Source of the DNA: Dactylorhiza incarnata
Lineage: Eukaryota > Streptophyta > Magnoliopsida > Asparagales > Orchidaceae
Length of the DNA stretch: 64,000 bases
Assembly: GCA_033032865.1 (NCBI GenBank)
Contig: JAWHQI010000068.1
Span: forward strand, 7,750,001-7,814,000
Direction of reading: 5' to 3'
Each line of letters starts with the position of its first letter. Positions within the stretch are counted from its first letter, which is position 1. A program made the position numbers and the translations under genes. Of this stretch, positions 1 through 10,018 are shown one piece after another. The notes under the pieces are model-generated. The model did no database searches and was not told the origin of the DNA. It was given only the letters and a program-made list of their open reading frames with translations.

Positions 1-450
1 GTCCCAGGCGGTCTCAGCTGGTCCAAACGATCTCGACGGTCTCAGCAGCGGTCTCAGGCGATCTCAGCAGTTCCGGGCAGCCCGTTGCCTTTCAGATCTG
101 CCCATTCGGGCAGACCCCGTGCCTATAAATAGAGGGGTAGGGGTACCAGTTGGAGGATCTTTTACAGAGTTCCCAGCTCTAGTCGTGGACTTGAGCGGTC
201 TCAGTTTTTGGAGACCGCCGAGACCGCCCGTCACTCTTTCCGGAGACCTCCCCGTCTCCCTCCAGGCCCTTTTTCTTCAAGTCTTATGATGTTTTTTCAT
301 TCTTTCCTGTTGTAATCTCAGTTGTAACTCAAGCTTTATATCAATAAAATTACCCTTTTCTCACGCTCAAAGTAACCGGCCACCCAACAGTCTCACCCCC
401 CATCCCTCAGTATTAGCGATCGTGGAGTTGGTACATTTTTGGTGCCAACA
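1..450 (+). repeat. T element 5' LTR (left end outside window)
   Basis: This is the right part of an LTR ending in ...GGTGCCAACA. It matches 1068-1517 at a constant offset of 1067 with few substitutions and no indel, which makes the two a direct LTR pair. It holds GATCTCAG/GGTCTCAG short repeats (U3), a TATA box TATAAATA near 124-131 and an AATAAA polyadenylation signal near 345. The LTR start lies before the window, so its full length is unknown. Confidence 0.85.
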
Positions 451-924
451 GAACCCAGAAATCGGCGATCTCCTCTGAGCTAACATTTTTCAGCTATCCT
501 GGTATGTTTGGAGATCCGGGCCGATCTCGCTCCTCCTGGGGGGGTCTCGTCGAGCCCGAGCGGTCTCGCGCAAGAGGGAGGTCGCCCCTTCCTGGGCGAC
601 CTCAAGCAGAGGGAGGTCGCCCCTTCCTGGGTGACCTCAAGCAGAGGGAGGTCGCCCCTTCCTGGGCGACCTCAAGAAGTAGCAGGTCGCCCCTTCCGGG
701 CGACCTCGAGCAGAGCAGGCCGCCCCTCCCGGGCGACCTCGCAGGGCGGAGATCGCCCCTCCTGGGCGATCTCAAAAGGATCAGGTCGCCCTTTCCGGGC
801 GACCTCGAGCAGGGCAGGTCGCCCCTCCTGGGCGATCTCAAAAGGGGAGATCGCTTCTCCTCGGCGACCTCAATTCGGAGGTTCTCGGTCCCGAACTGAT
901 TCTGTTTTGTGTGATCTATTCAGG
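451..924 (+). mobile_element. T element internal region, non-coding (TRIM-like)
   Basis: Only about 470 bp separate the two LTR copies, far too little for gag-pol. The overlapping open frames here are products of the repeat array, not genes. I see no convincing primer binding site right after 450. The small size and absence of coding capacity fit a TRIM-type or heavily deleted non-autonomous LTR element. Its boundary with the 3' LTR (near 925, TGATGCAG) is uncertain. Confidence 0.6.
578..873. repeat. Tandem palindromic array, about 35-bp units
   Basis: About eight imperfect units carry GGTCGCC, a short C/T-rich centre and GGGCGACC. They begin near 580, 615 and 650 with a 35-bp period, then become irregular. 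Each unit is an inverted repeat, and units are joined by CTCAAGCAGAGG-like linkers. The last units drift to GATCGCC/GGCGATC with matching changes in both arms. Confidence 0.85.
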
Positions 925-1517
925 TGATGCAGGCTCAGACGATCTCAGCGATCTCAGAATATCCCGGGCGATCTCAGCGATCTCAGCTTGTCCCAGGCGG
1001 TCTCAGCTTGTCCCGGGCGATCTCAGCGATCTCAGCATGTCCCGGGCGATCTCAGCGATCTCAGCTTGTCCCAGGCGGTCTCAGCTGGTCCAGACGATCT
1101 CGGCGGTCTCAGCAGCGGTCTCAGGCGATCTTAGCAGTTCCGGGCAGCCCATTGCCTTTCAGATCTGCCCATTCGGGCAGACCCCGTGCCTAAAAATAGA
1201 GGGGTAGGGGTACCAGTTGGAGGATCTTTTACAGAGTTCCCAGCTCTAGTCGTGGACTTGAGCGGTCTCAGTTTTTGGAGACCGCCGAGACGGCCCGTCA
1301 CTCTTTCCGGAGACCTCCCCGTCTCCCTCCAGGCCCTTTTTCTTCAAGTCTTATGATGTTTTTTCATTCTTTCTTGTTGTAATCTCAGTTGTAACTCAAG
1401 CTTTATATCAATAAAATTACCCTTTTCTCCAGCTCAAAGTAACCGGCCACCCAACAGTCTCACCCCCCATCCCTCAGTATTAGCGATCGTGGAGTTGGAA
1501 CATTTTTGGTGCCAACA
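925..1517 (+). repeat. T element 3' LTR
   Basis: The section 1068-1517 matches 1-450, including the terminal CCAACA. The 5' part (925-1135) is made of GATCTCAGC and GGTCTCAGC short tandem repeats. The TATA box of the first copy has become AAAAATA here (near 1191-1198), so this copy's promoter is probably weakened. The polyadenylation signal AATAAA near 1412 is kept. The exact start is inferred. The next bases (1518 on) belong to the gag of element F. Confidence 0.75.
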
Positions 1518-2342
1518 ACTTTCTTCTTCAGGAGAGATCCCGGAATCACTCCTGATGGGTTGAGGTGGCGAGGAATTGTCGGCATCGCCAAATACGCTGT
1601 AGGATCTAGCAGAATCGTCAACGGCCACTTCCACGACATGGACCTCCTCAAATGATGCTGAAGTCTCCACCTCCGCACCTTGAAGTACATCTTCCTCTCT
1701 CGGAGTGGGCACAACGCTGCAACTCACTACCTCTTCCTGCAAGACATTCTCATCGATACTGTCAAAAACAATTGTAGTAGCACACACAAGACTAGAAGAA
1801 TTAGTGTTTGAAGAGAAATCAAGCACCGCATCCTTAGAAAGAATTGAATCAACATGCGGTGATAAACGAATGGGAGAGACATGCGCAACCATGTCGGGGC
1901 ATAAATCACCAATAACTTTGATCTGCATATCCGCATCGACCCCTTCAAAGCATGAAGGTGATATGGATACGAAACCAGAGGAGGGGAGGGTGCTGCCAGA
2001 GATAGGAATTGGGACGATCCAGATGTCCGGCTCGTCGTCCTCGTCCAGTTCGCACAGATACTCAGCACAATCCCTTAAAGCATGATCCGTGCTTCGACAA
2101 AACAAGCACTGTTTTGCATTCGTCTTTGGTCCAAGTGGGGCCGGAGACGAATTCAAAAATGGTACATGCGGAGCGGCAGAGTAGCCATAAGCCTTAGGCA
2201 CAGTGTATGTGGTATCGTATGATGACAATGCCTGATACCATGGGCCTTGGGGACTAGAGCTACTCTCTCCCGATGGGCATCTATAACTAGCATGGGATGT
2301 ATCCCCACACCCACGGCAGCGGATATTAAATCCAGCCCACAT
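1518..2342 (-). pseudogene. F element gag-like double zinc-knuckle protein, cut by T
   Basis: The minus-strand frame starts at an ATG at 2342 and begins MWAGFNIRCRGCG. The first CCHC zinc knuckle is C9-C12-H17-C22; a second (CLFC....H....C) follows about 65 residues later, then an acidic DEDDEPD segment. This order matches the E1, E2 and C proteins (11257->10019, 21888->20692, 44656 onward). The frame runs into the T LTR at 1517, so the C-terminus is lost or lies left of the window. Zinc knuckles of this type bind nucleic acid in Gag proteins; that role is inferred here. No protease or RT follows. Confidence 0.75.
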
Positions 2343-2518
2343 TGCATGAAGGTCACCAGATTCAACAGAAAAACACCCTTGTGCGCAACACTACGCTTGA
2401 CAATGACTGAATAAAACAACCCATCGTTTAGACACGAGAAAGGATGAAGGAACAAATTAGGAAACTAAAAATCCTCACAATTAATTTTCCTAACAACAAT
2501 TTCATATAACGCTTGCAA
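2343..2518 (-). other. F element untranslated leader
   Basis: This non-coding stretch lies between the F primer binding site and the gag ATG. It occupies the same place as the roughly 200-bp leaders of E1, E2 and C. No further signal was recognised. Confidence 0.6.
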
Positions 2519-2536
2519 TCCCCGGCAACGACGCCA
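2519..2536 (-). promoter_or_regulatory. F primer binding site (tRNA-Asp type)
   Basis: On the minus strand it reads TGGCGTCGTTGCCGGGGA. This is one base different from the 18-nt complement of plant tRNA-Asp(GTC) 3' end seen intact in E1 and E2. It lies six bases (AGTTTT) from the LTR end, the same spacing as in E1, E2 and C. Confidence 0.85.
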
Positions 2537-2542
2537 AAAACT

Positions 2543-4017
2543 TGACGCGCTATTTCCACACCGCTAATTAGCGGGCACGAAATGCGGTACGACGGCAGTG
2601 CACCGGTAGTGTCAAGTAATAAAAGTAGGGAGTAGCTCCCCGAATATCGTTCTCAAAGGACCGCAAGTTGGGTAATACGATTTAATCGTTAGGAGATTAA
2701 TTATGGGGGTTTCTAAGTTTAACAAAACAAGGGGGGTTTGGTTGGTTTTATAGAACGGGAATGAGAAAACTAAACAAACTATGCGGGTCGCAATCACCGC
2801 GTCGCTTGGTGGATGGATTTAGTGCAGGCCGCGATGCCGTTCTTCGCTTAGCGGATGGCCGGTGAGCATATGGATGAGGTGAGTGCAAATGCGAGAGTTG
2901 AGGGTCGAAGGCACCTCTTCGCTAGCGCTTCCAGCTTTTGCTAGAGCGAGTACTAGATCGTGTGGGTGTAAGTGGAGCGGGGGCGGAGCGCATCACACCA
3001 CAGCATCAAGTAAAGAACACATTCATAAATAAACTCCCATTCATAGACAAACAGATGTTCACTTAGTTCATTACAACCATAAAGAGTACAAATCACAAAA
3101 AGAGAAGGGGTAGAAGTAACCACGAGATGAGAAGTCTCGCCGCAGATCTTGATCGGAATGGGGGGGTCGTCACGCCTCCACTGAGCTCAGTCCTTGGTTG
3201 CTTCCAGGGTTTAGAGGCTGTCACTACCTCTAACCGTTGCCCGTCTTCTTCTCAGAGCTGGGTCACTTCTCCTTCGCCCGATGGAGATGTCTTCCTCATG
3301 GAATGCTGGCCATAGATGGCGGAGAATGCTTCTGGAACCCTAGATGGACCTTAGGATCAATGGATGAAGCTTTCCCAAAGGGAGGAATGGAAGGGGGGAC
3401 CTTGGAGAGGTGGAACGGCGGACTCTCGCCCCAAAACAGTGCCTGATCCCTAATTTCGCAGAACACCGGCTTAAATAGGGAGCAGAATAAGTACTGCGCA
3501 CGGTCAGTGGCGCAGACCAATGGTCGTGCGCGAAGGAATGCCTGTGATCGTGCGCAGTCAACCTGTAGCAAAAAAAAAAGATAGAAAACAACGCACGGTC
3601 AGGGGCGCACGACCAGTGGTCGTGCGTGAAGAAAGGCCTGTGCTCGTGCGCCGACGCTCAATCAGGGACGGGAATTAACGCACGACCAATGGTCGTGCGC
3701 CTGATCATGCACGAAGGAATGCGCACGATCAGAGGCTTTTTAGGCCAAAAATTGCCCCGCACCATCCCGAACGTGCACACGATCCCAGGACCTATAGGAA
3801 AAACACAAATAACCCCGATCCGTGCACACCACCGGATCCATAACACAGGCATACAGTAATATATAGGAAAAACATGCCACAAAGGGGGAAGGATTGCACA
3901 AAAGGCGCAGAAACGCCATGTTATCAATATAAGCGTATATGAACAGCAATTGAAGTGCAATGATACTAAAACAAACCCAAATGAGGCCGGAAATCACTGT
4001 ATAAACCAGACTCATCA
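2543..4017 (-). repeat. F element 5' LTR
   Basis: On the minus strand this 1475-bp LTR starts TGATGAGTCTGG (4017) and ends at 2543, six bases before the primer site. It shares the LTR plan of E1, E2 and C: a terminal inverted GATGAGTC motif, GCGCACGACC-type palindromes near 3495-3730, a TATA-like TATTTAAG near 3473, and CCGCTAATTAGCGG, a perfect palindrome near the U5 end. It is the most decayed copy. The 5 bases beyond it (4018-4022, accaa) would be the target duplication, but the partner lies outside the window. Confidence 0.85.
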
Positions 4018-4249
4018 ACCAACTGAAAACACAGTCTACGTCGGAACCGTCGAAATACGCAAGAATTGGCTTAGCGAGAACGATAAAAATGCGCAGAAAT
4101 GTGATATAAACGTATGAAAATAACAAGACAGAAAAGACGAGCATAATGAACAAGGCAAAAGCAACATTTACATTTCGCATTTCTATTACAATCCATGGCG
4201 ATCTCGCCGGTCAAAAGATAAGCAAAAATAGAGATAGCAACGACTTTCA
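4018..4249. other. X element spacer downstream of gene 2
   Basis: This non-coding stretch lies between the F LTR and the end of gene 2. It carries the GCGAG/CTCGC words common in X. Nothing else was recognised. Confidence 0.4.
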
Positions 4250-4897
4250 GGAATCGCTCGCGGACCTCTCCTCGTCGTCGCTACTCTTCACCGGCGGGAG
4301 CGGAATGAAGAGTTCTGGGACGATGTCTTCCAGGGTCATGCCAGCTGCGTCGGCGGCTAGGAGGCCGACCGCCTTCATTGTCTGGAAGATGTAGCAAGCC
4401 GACTCAATGGACTCCTCGCGGATTTCCTCGTCTCGCGCTCGCCGCTCTTCCTTTAGGCGGCGGGGGGAAGGGGGACAGCGGCACGACACAGATCGCGATT
4501 GAGGTATTTTAACCCTGCCACCTCACCCTCTAGGGCTTGAATGCGGGCGTCAACTCTTTCGGCAGCTGCCGCATCCTACAAATAAAAGTTCAGAAAGCGA
4601 AAAGGTTGAAAGGGGAAAGTGGCGAGGTCTAGATAACTCACCGCATCGCTCGCTACGTCGAGCAGCTTCTCTTTTAGCCGTGCATTCTCAGCGAGGAGCA
4701 CCTGATAAGCCCTCGCGAACTCCACATTCTGTTGCTCTAGTTGCAGGCATCACCTTCCTGTCATATGGGCGAGCTCACCGAAACGCAGCTGGGACCTCGC
4801 GCTCTCATAGGCGAAGGTCTTTGAGGTCTCGCCCTTGTATGACCCGGCATCCTCGCGCCCATAGAGGGCGAAGGAGAAGTCAAAGGCATGGCCGTTG
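4250..4897 (-). pseudogene. X gene 2, 3' part (coiled coil and acidic tail)
   Basis: This is the continuation of the gene broken by E1. If E1 and one atggt copy are removed, the frame from 13175 continues here without a shift (EKLTI then NGHAFDF). A stop follows after HMTGR, then a heptad-like coiled-coil stretch (QLEQQNVEFARAYQVLLAEN). A likely intron with GTGAGT/TTTGTAG borders lies at 4576-4641 (66 bp). Beyond it comes RVDARIQALEGEVAGL, then a frameshift near 4465, then an acidic end (PVKSSDDEERSASDS, stop near 4250). The similar 3' end in Y (59901-60290) supports a real gene family. The function is unknown. Confidence 0.55.
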
Positions 4898-4902
4898 ATG
4901 GT

Positions 4903-6593
4903 TGATGAGTCCCGATTATATACACATATATGGACTCATCTGGGCCATCTATTTAGTCTTTTCACTACACTTTAGCCCTGTTTTAGCTCATATTGGTCAT
5001 TCTATGCTAGGTGCACTTATAGGCCCACTTTGGTGTGATTTTTTTGCTTATTGTCTTTAGTTGTTTTCATGCGCTGTTAAGTGCCACCTTCAGTGGCTAG
5101 ATTGGTGGTTGTGCTGGAATGGGAGTCGTGCAGGTGTTCCCGGTGCAATTCTACACAGGAACACTGCGCACGATCACCGGTTCTATTGCGCACGACCACT
5201 GGTCGTGCGCCACTGATCGTGTGCACTTAACCCTTTTTCACGAGTTCTGTTTGGTGCAGTGCGCACGACCACCAACGCCAGTGCGCACGACCACCGGTCG
5301 TGCGCCACTGCTCGTGCGCACTTATCATTGAAATTCTGAGTTCTGTTTGCTGTATTGCGCACGACCATGAACTCCAGTGCGCACGACCACCGGTCGTGCG
5401 CCACTGGTCGTGCGAATATGTTATTTTATAACTTCTGTCTTTGCAGGTTCCGTCCAGGCAGAGCGCACGATCACAGGATTCTAGTGCGCACGACCACTGG
5501 TCGTGCGCCACTGACCGTGCGCACTGTTTAATTCCAGCGCCTATAAATTCCCTGCTCGCGATTTTAGGTCATCATCCCGATTTTCAGCGCCGTTTTCCGC
5601 CCGGTTCCGCCCGATTTCGCTCCTCCACCGTCGCCCACCATATAGAGGTGCTCCGGGCTTGCTCTTCACGCCAATCTTGAGCCGGAGTTTCCTCTCGGCC
5701 TCCTCCTTCATCCAAGAGCTCCAAAGGAAGACCTAGCCGCTATCTCCATCGAGCAAGAGGAAGTTGGCAACCTCCACCGGATCGTGACACGAAGAAGACG
5801 GGTCCATTGGAGAGTCGTGACAGCTCTCTCTACCCCGGACGTAGTTGTGGACCGAGCTTGGACGCGGATTGACAACCCGGCGATTCCAACCGTGAATCTT
5901 CAACGAGCCTTCGGATTCGGTCGATTTCTTGCCTTGTTCTCCTTTTATTGATATATTTGCAACTAGATCTAACATTATGATGAAGTGTATTTTGATTAAA
6001 TAGCATTTTTACTTGATTATGTCTATGTGATTGAGTATTTTTGTTTATATTATTGAGGTGCGCCTTGTGGTGTGGTTTGTTGGTTGTCCGGTGCCGCACT
6101 AGCAATTGCTAGTGGCGTGCTTGGTGAAGAGGTGCTTGCGACCCTCAATCCGTAAGCCTACTCGCCCATCCGCCTACCGAAGCGTGGCATCGCGGCCCGT
6201 ATTCCATCCCGCCTAACGAAGCAGCGCGCTCAAGGCCTGCATAGTTCGATCCGTTTGCCTACTCGTCCATCCGCCCTTGCGACGCAGCGCGCTCAAGGCC
6301 TGCCTAGTATCCATTCCGCCAAGCGAAGCATTGCATAGCGGCATTGCATAGGAGTAGTTGTAGTGTTTTCTTTTATTTTCCAAAAGCCAACCCAACTCCC
6401 CCGCATTCCATCCGACGTTTAAGACTTCAATCTCAAGTCCTCCTCGAACGTTAACTCCACCTTACTGTGTTCCTCAAGAGATCGATACTTGGGGATTCAT
6501 TCCCATTTTATATTACTTGAACGATCGGTACACTGCCGTTTCGTGTCGCAGTCGAGCTACCGCCTATAGCGGTGTGTGAGATTTGCGCCATCA
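4903..6593 (+). repeat. E1 extra LTR, plus orientation
   Basis: This is a complete 1691-bp LTR from TGATGAGTCC to GCGCCATCA. It has an inverted repeat GATGAGTCC/GGACTCATC at its start, the palindromic U3 array at 5166-5525, a TATA box CTATAAAT at 5541-5548, roughly 60-bp direct repeats carrying GCGCGCTCAAGGCCTGC (6215-6305), and the CCGC-CTATA-GCGG hairpin near the end. No gene is in it. It forms the left arm of a near-perfect inverted repeat with 6621-8293. Confidence 0.93.
5166..5525. repeat. U3 palindrome array in the extra E1 LTR
   Basis: Units have arms GCGCACGACCA and TGGTCGTGCGC around one base (some with one arm mismatch), flanked by half-sites GCGCACGATC or its complement. The array ends about 15 bp before the TATA box. 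The same array is found in E1 LTRs at 7674-8036 and 12550-12908. Confidence 0.95.
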
Positions 6594-6620
6594 AGTTTTT
6601 GGCGCCGTTGCGAGTAATAT
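6594..6620. other. Junction of the two inverted E1 LTRs
   Basis: AGTTTT plus TGGCGCCGTTGC, the first 12 of 18 primer-site bases, follow the plus-strand LTR. Then come nine bases GAGTAATAT of unclear origin before the second LTR begins 18 bp inside its end. An LTR plus part of the tRNA-derived primer site is what plus-strand strong-stop DNA would carry. Confidence 0.85.
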
Positions 6621-8293
6621 ACACCGCTATAGGCGGTAGCTCGACTGCGACACGAAACGGCAGTGTACCGATCGTTCAAGTAATATAAAATGGGAATGAA
6701 TCCCCAAGTATCGATCTCTTGAGGAACACAGTAAGGTGGAGTTAACGTTCGAGGAGGACTTGAGATTGAAGTCTTAAACGTCGGATGGAATGCGGGGGAG
6801 TTGGGTTGGCTTTTGGAAAATAAAAGAAAACACTACAACTACTCCTATGCAATGCCGCTATGCAATGCTTCGCTTGGCGGAATGGATACTAGGCAGGCCT
6901 TGAGCGCGCTGCGTCGCAAGGGCGGATGGACGAGTAGGCAAACGGATCGAACTATGCAGGCCTTGAGCGCGCTGCTTCGTTAGGCGGGATGGAATACGGG
7001 CCGCGATGCCACGCTTCGGTAGGCGGATGGGCGAGTAGGCTTACGGATTGAGGGTCGCAAGCACCTCTTCACCAAGCACGCCACTAGCAATTGCTAGTGC
7101 GGCACCGGACAACCAACAAACCACACCACAAGGCGCACCTCAATAATATAAACAAAAATACTCAATCACATAGACATAATCAAGTAAAAATGCTATTTAA
7201 TCAAAATACACTTCATCATAATGTTAGATCTAGTTGCAAATATATCAATAAAAGGAGAACAAGGCAAGAAATCGACCGAATCCGAAGGCTCGTTGAAGAT
7301 TCACGGTTGGAATCGCCGGGTTGTCAATCCGCGTCCAAGCTCGGTCCACAACTACGTCCGGGGTAGAGAGAGCTGTCACGACTCTCCAATGGACCCGTCT
7401 TCTTCGTGTCACGATCCGGTGGAGGTTGCCAACTTCCTCTTGCTCGATGGAGATAGCGGCTAGGTCTTCCTTTGGAGCTCTTGGATGAAGGAGGAGGCCG
7501 AGAGGAAACTCCGGCTCAAGATTGGCGTGAAGAGCAAGCCCGGAGCACCTCTATATGGTGGGCGACGGTGGAGGAGCGAAATCGGGCGGAACCGGGCGGA
7601 AAACGGCGCTGAAAATCGGGATGATGACCTAAAATCGCGAGCAGGGAATTTATAGGCGCTGGAATTAAACAGTGCGCACGGTCAGTGGCGCACGACCAGT
7701 GGTCGTGCGCACTAGAATCCTGTGATCGTGCGCTCTGCCTGGACGGAACCTGCAAAGACAGAAGTTATAAAATAACATATTCGCACGACCAGTGGCGCAC
7801 GACCGGTGGTCGTGCGCACTGGAGTTCATGGTCGTGCGCAATACAGCAAACAGAACTCAGAATTTCAATGATAAGTGCGCACGAGCAGTGGCGCACGACC
7901 GGTGGTCGTGCGCACTGGCGTTGGTGGTCGTGCGCACTGCACCAAACAGAACTCGTGAAAAAGGGTTAAGTGCACACGATCAGTGGCGCACGACCAGTGG
8001 TCGTGCGCAATAGAACCGGTGATCATGCGCAGTGTTCCTGTGTAGAATTGCACCGGGAACACCTGCACGACTCCCATTCCAGCACAACCACCAATCTAGC
8101 CACTGAAGGTGGCACTTAACAGCGCATGAAAACAACTAAAGACAATAAGCAAAAAAATCACACCAAAGTGGGCCTATAAGTGCACCTAGCATAGAATGAC
8201 CAATATGAGCTAAAACAGGGCTAAAGTGTAGTGAAAAGACTAAATAGATGGCCCAGATGAGTCCATATATGTGTATATAATCGGGACTCATCA
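6621..8293 (-). repeat. E1 3' LTR (18 bp missing at its U5 end)
   Basis: It matches 11479-13169 over 1673 bp; I found only a couple of substitutions (for example at the 8031 GATCATGCGC site). The sequence just right of it (8294-8306) is the PPT region, AAGTCTGGGGGTG on the minus strand, so this is the 3' LTR of the minus-strand element. The palindromic array is at 7674-8036. Confidence 0.93.
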
Positions 8294-10018
8294 CACCCCC
8301 AGACTTACCTGTTTGCGCGTCCCGAGCAAACAAATTCTAAGCGAACGGGGAAAGAAAAGTAGATGGCTTAATGATTACACTACAGAGTACCATGCGAAGT
8401 CGCATGCTCACGTGCATAAGAAAAATAGTAGAAAAGATTTCTGATTATAAAAACAGTTTATATATTTCTAAAAGAGTAAAAGCATATTACAACTACTCAA
8501 AATGGTGAACAACGGTGAATCATTCGGTCATGCATACGGAGAAAGTAAACTAAACGCTGAGACGAGCATTGCCCAAGATCGGGATGCCGGACAAACTCCA
8601 CTGAAATCCATCAGTGTCGGTGACCATAGGCTTGCCCGGTCACATTCTCTCCACGGCACTGGTTTGACTCAAATGCGTGAATCAATAGGACTTTAGGTTT
8701 TAAATGGGGCTTGGGTTTAGGTGAGGTATACAATGATAAAGACGATGGTTCAAATACTAAACCCAAATGAGCAAATGCATAACATTATCCAAGTGGCCAC
8801 AAAACACGCGGATGCACCACACCCCCAGACTTAGACTTAGACGCATGGGTGTGTGCACCGCCTACTCCCAAATATAAATCTCAAACAGATTTTTTTCAAT
8901 TAAACTTTTCATTCTTTTTTTTTCTTTTCAAATCTTTTTCTTCTTTTCTTTATCTTTCTTTAACAATTTCAGCAACTTTTCAAAGATGCACAACCACATT
9001 TTCACAATGTACTACCACAATCAACACCACCAATTTGAAATTGAAACAAAATGCTTGCTTTTTGGGTGTGCGACTAGGATTGGAGTTTAGGCTTTGGTGA
9101 ACAATAGTGGGGCTGAACCAAAAGAATGGGGTAGGCACAATTGGGCTAGCGAGGAAATGATGATAGGAATGGCACAAAGGCTCAACTGGGCCAAGATGAT
9201 GGCCTATATCACATTCACGCAATTGACTAACCGTATACCCATGCTTCAAGAATCGCTTGGGGCAAGTTCTAGCCACCGAGAAAGATTCTCCTTTCTCCCG
9301 ACTCAAGCAATACGAATCTAGCGATCGTTTACACACATCCCTACGCTACCGTTTGATTCACACCAGATTCACCATTTGAGTAGAGTAAACAACATTTACA
9401 CGAATAGAAAAAAAAATATAAAACCATAAGTATAAAGAGAAGTCTAATCTACACAAATTTTTATGCAACCGAGCACTCGACTAGGAGCACTACTAGAGTC
9501 AACATTTTACTCTGCTACATAATCCTAAGCCATCACCTAGATTTTCCCAAATAAGCAGAAGAATTAAATTCACTACAGAGCACGCATACAGACGAGTACG
9601 CGCTCAAGTGGGTGCTGTGGTGTGCAATGAAAATAAACAAAACATTTTAAAAGAAATCTTCTAGTATGCAGTGCAATAGTGCACGTGAGCGGGTAAACAA
9701 AACTACTCTCCCCCAGACTTAAACTAAACAATCCACAGAATATATGACATGAAAATCAGAAAAAGCTAGGGAAAGAGAGTACCCAGTGCTCAGAAATGAG
9801 CACACCAGAAGATTGGCGTTTAAATCACGACTAAGCTGCAGCATCCGCCATCCAGAAAAAGATGCCTGCAGGGGTCAGCTCCGCAAAAAGAAAATAGAAA
9901 ACTGAAAAAAGAAACACTACTAACTAAACACGATTAGAAGAAATAAAAATGCAGAAAAGAAAGATAACTACTGGGGTTATTGTCATCCCAGCACGACTTA
10001 TTCTAAAATAAAACAGTT
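8294..10018 (-). other. E1 non-coding 3' internal region
   Basis: This holds no gene. On the minus strand, in order from gag: a stem-loop CTGGG...CCCAG near 9966-9992; a pyrimidine tract ending CCCCTGCAG near 9875-9900 that resembles a 3' splice site; the hairpin TGCTCA-TTTC-TGAGCA (9787-9802); PPT-like boxes AAGTCTGGGGG near 9711-9722, 8820-8831 and 8296-8306; and an A/G-rich tract complementary to 8888-8965. The same blocks recur in E2, C and D, so selection on RNA or cDNA signals is likely. Confidence 0.7.

Noticed and set aside
504..1207. Several overlapping open frames of 80-140 codons
   Set aside because: They translate the 35-bp palindromic array and the GATCTCAG repeats in several frames; there is no codon structure beyond the repeat.
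5166..5525. CRISPR-like array of palindromic repeats
   Set aside because: Spacing and repeat length are irregular, repeats lie in LTR U3 of a plant retroelement, and no cas genes exist.
5119..8077. Mirror-image open frames on both strands (His/Trp/Arg-rich, such as AHDHWSCATDRA)
   Set aside because: They are translations of the palindromic LTR array and recur only because the LTR is repeated and inverted.
8502..9336. Short open frames in the E1 tail as genes
   Set aside because: They overlap non-coding blocks conserved in E2, C and D at DNA level, and their frames are not conserved between these elements.
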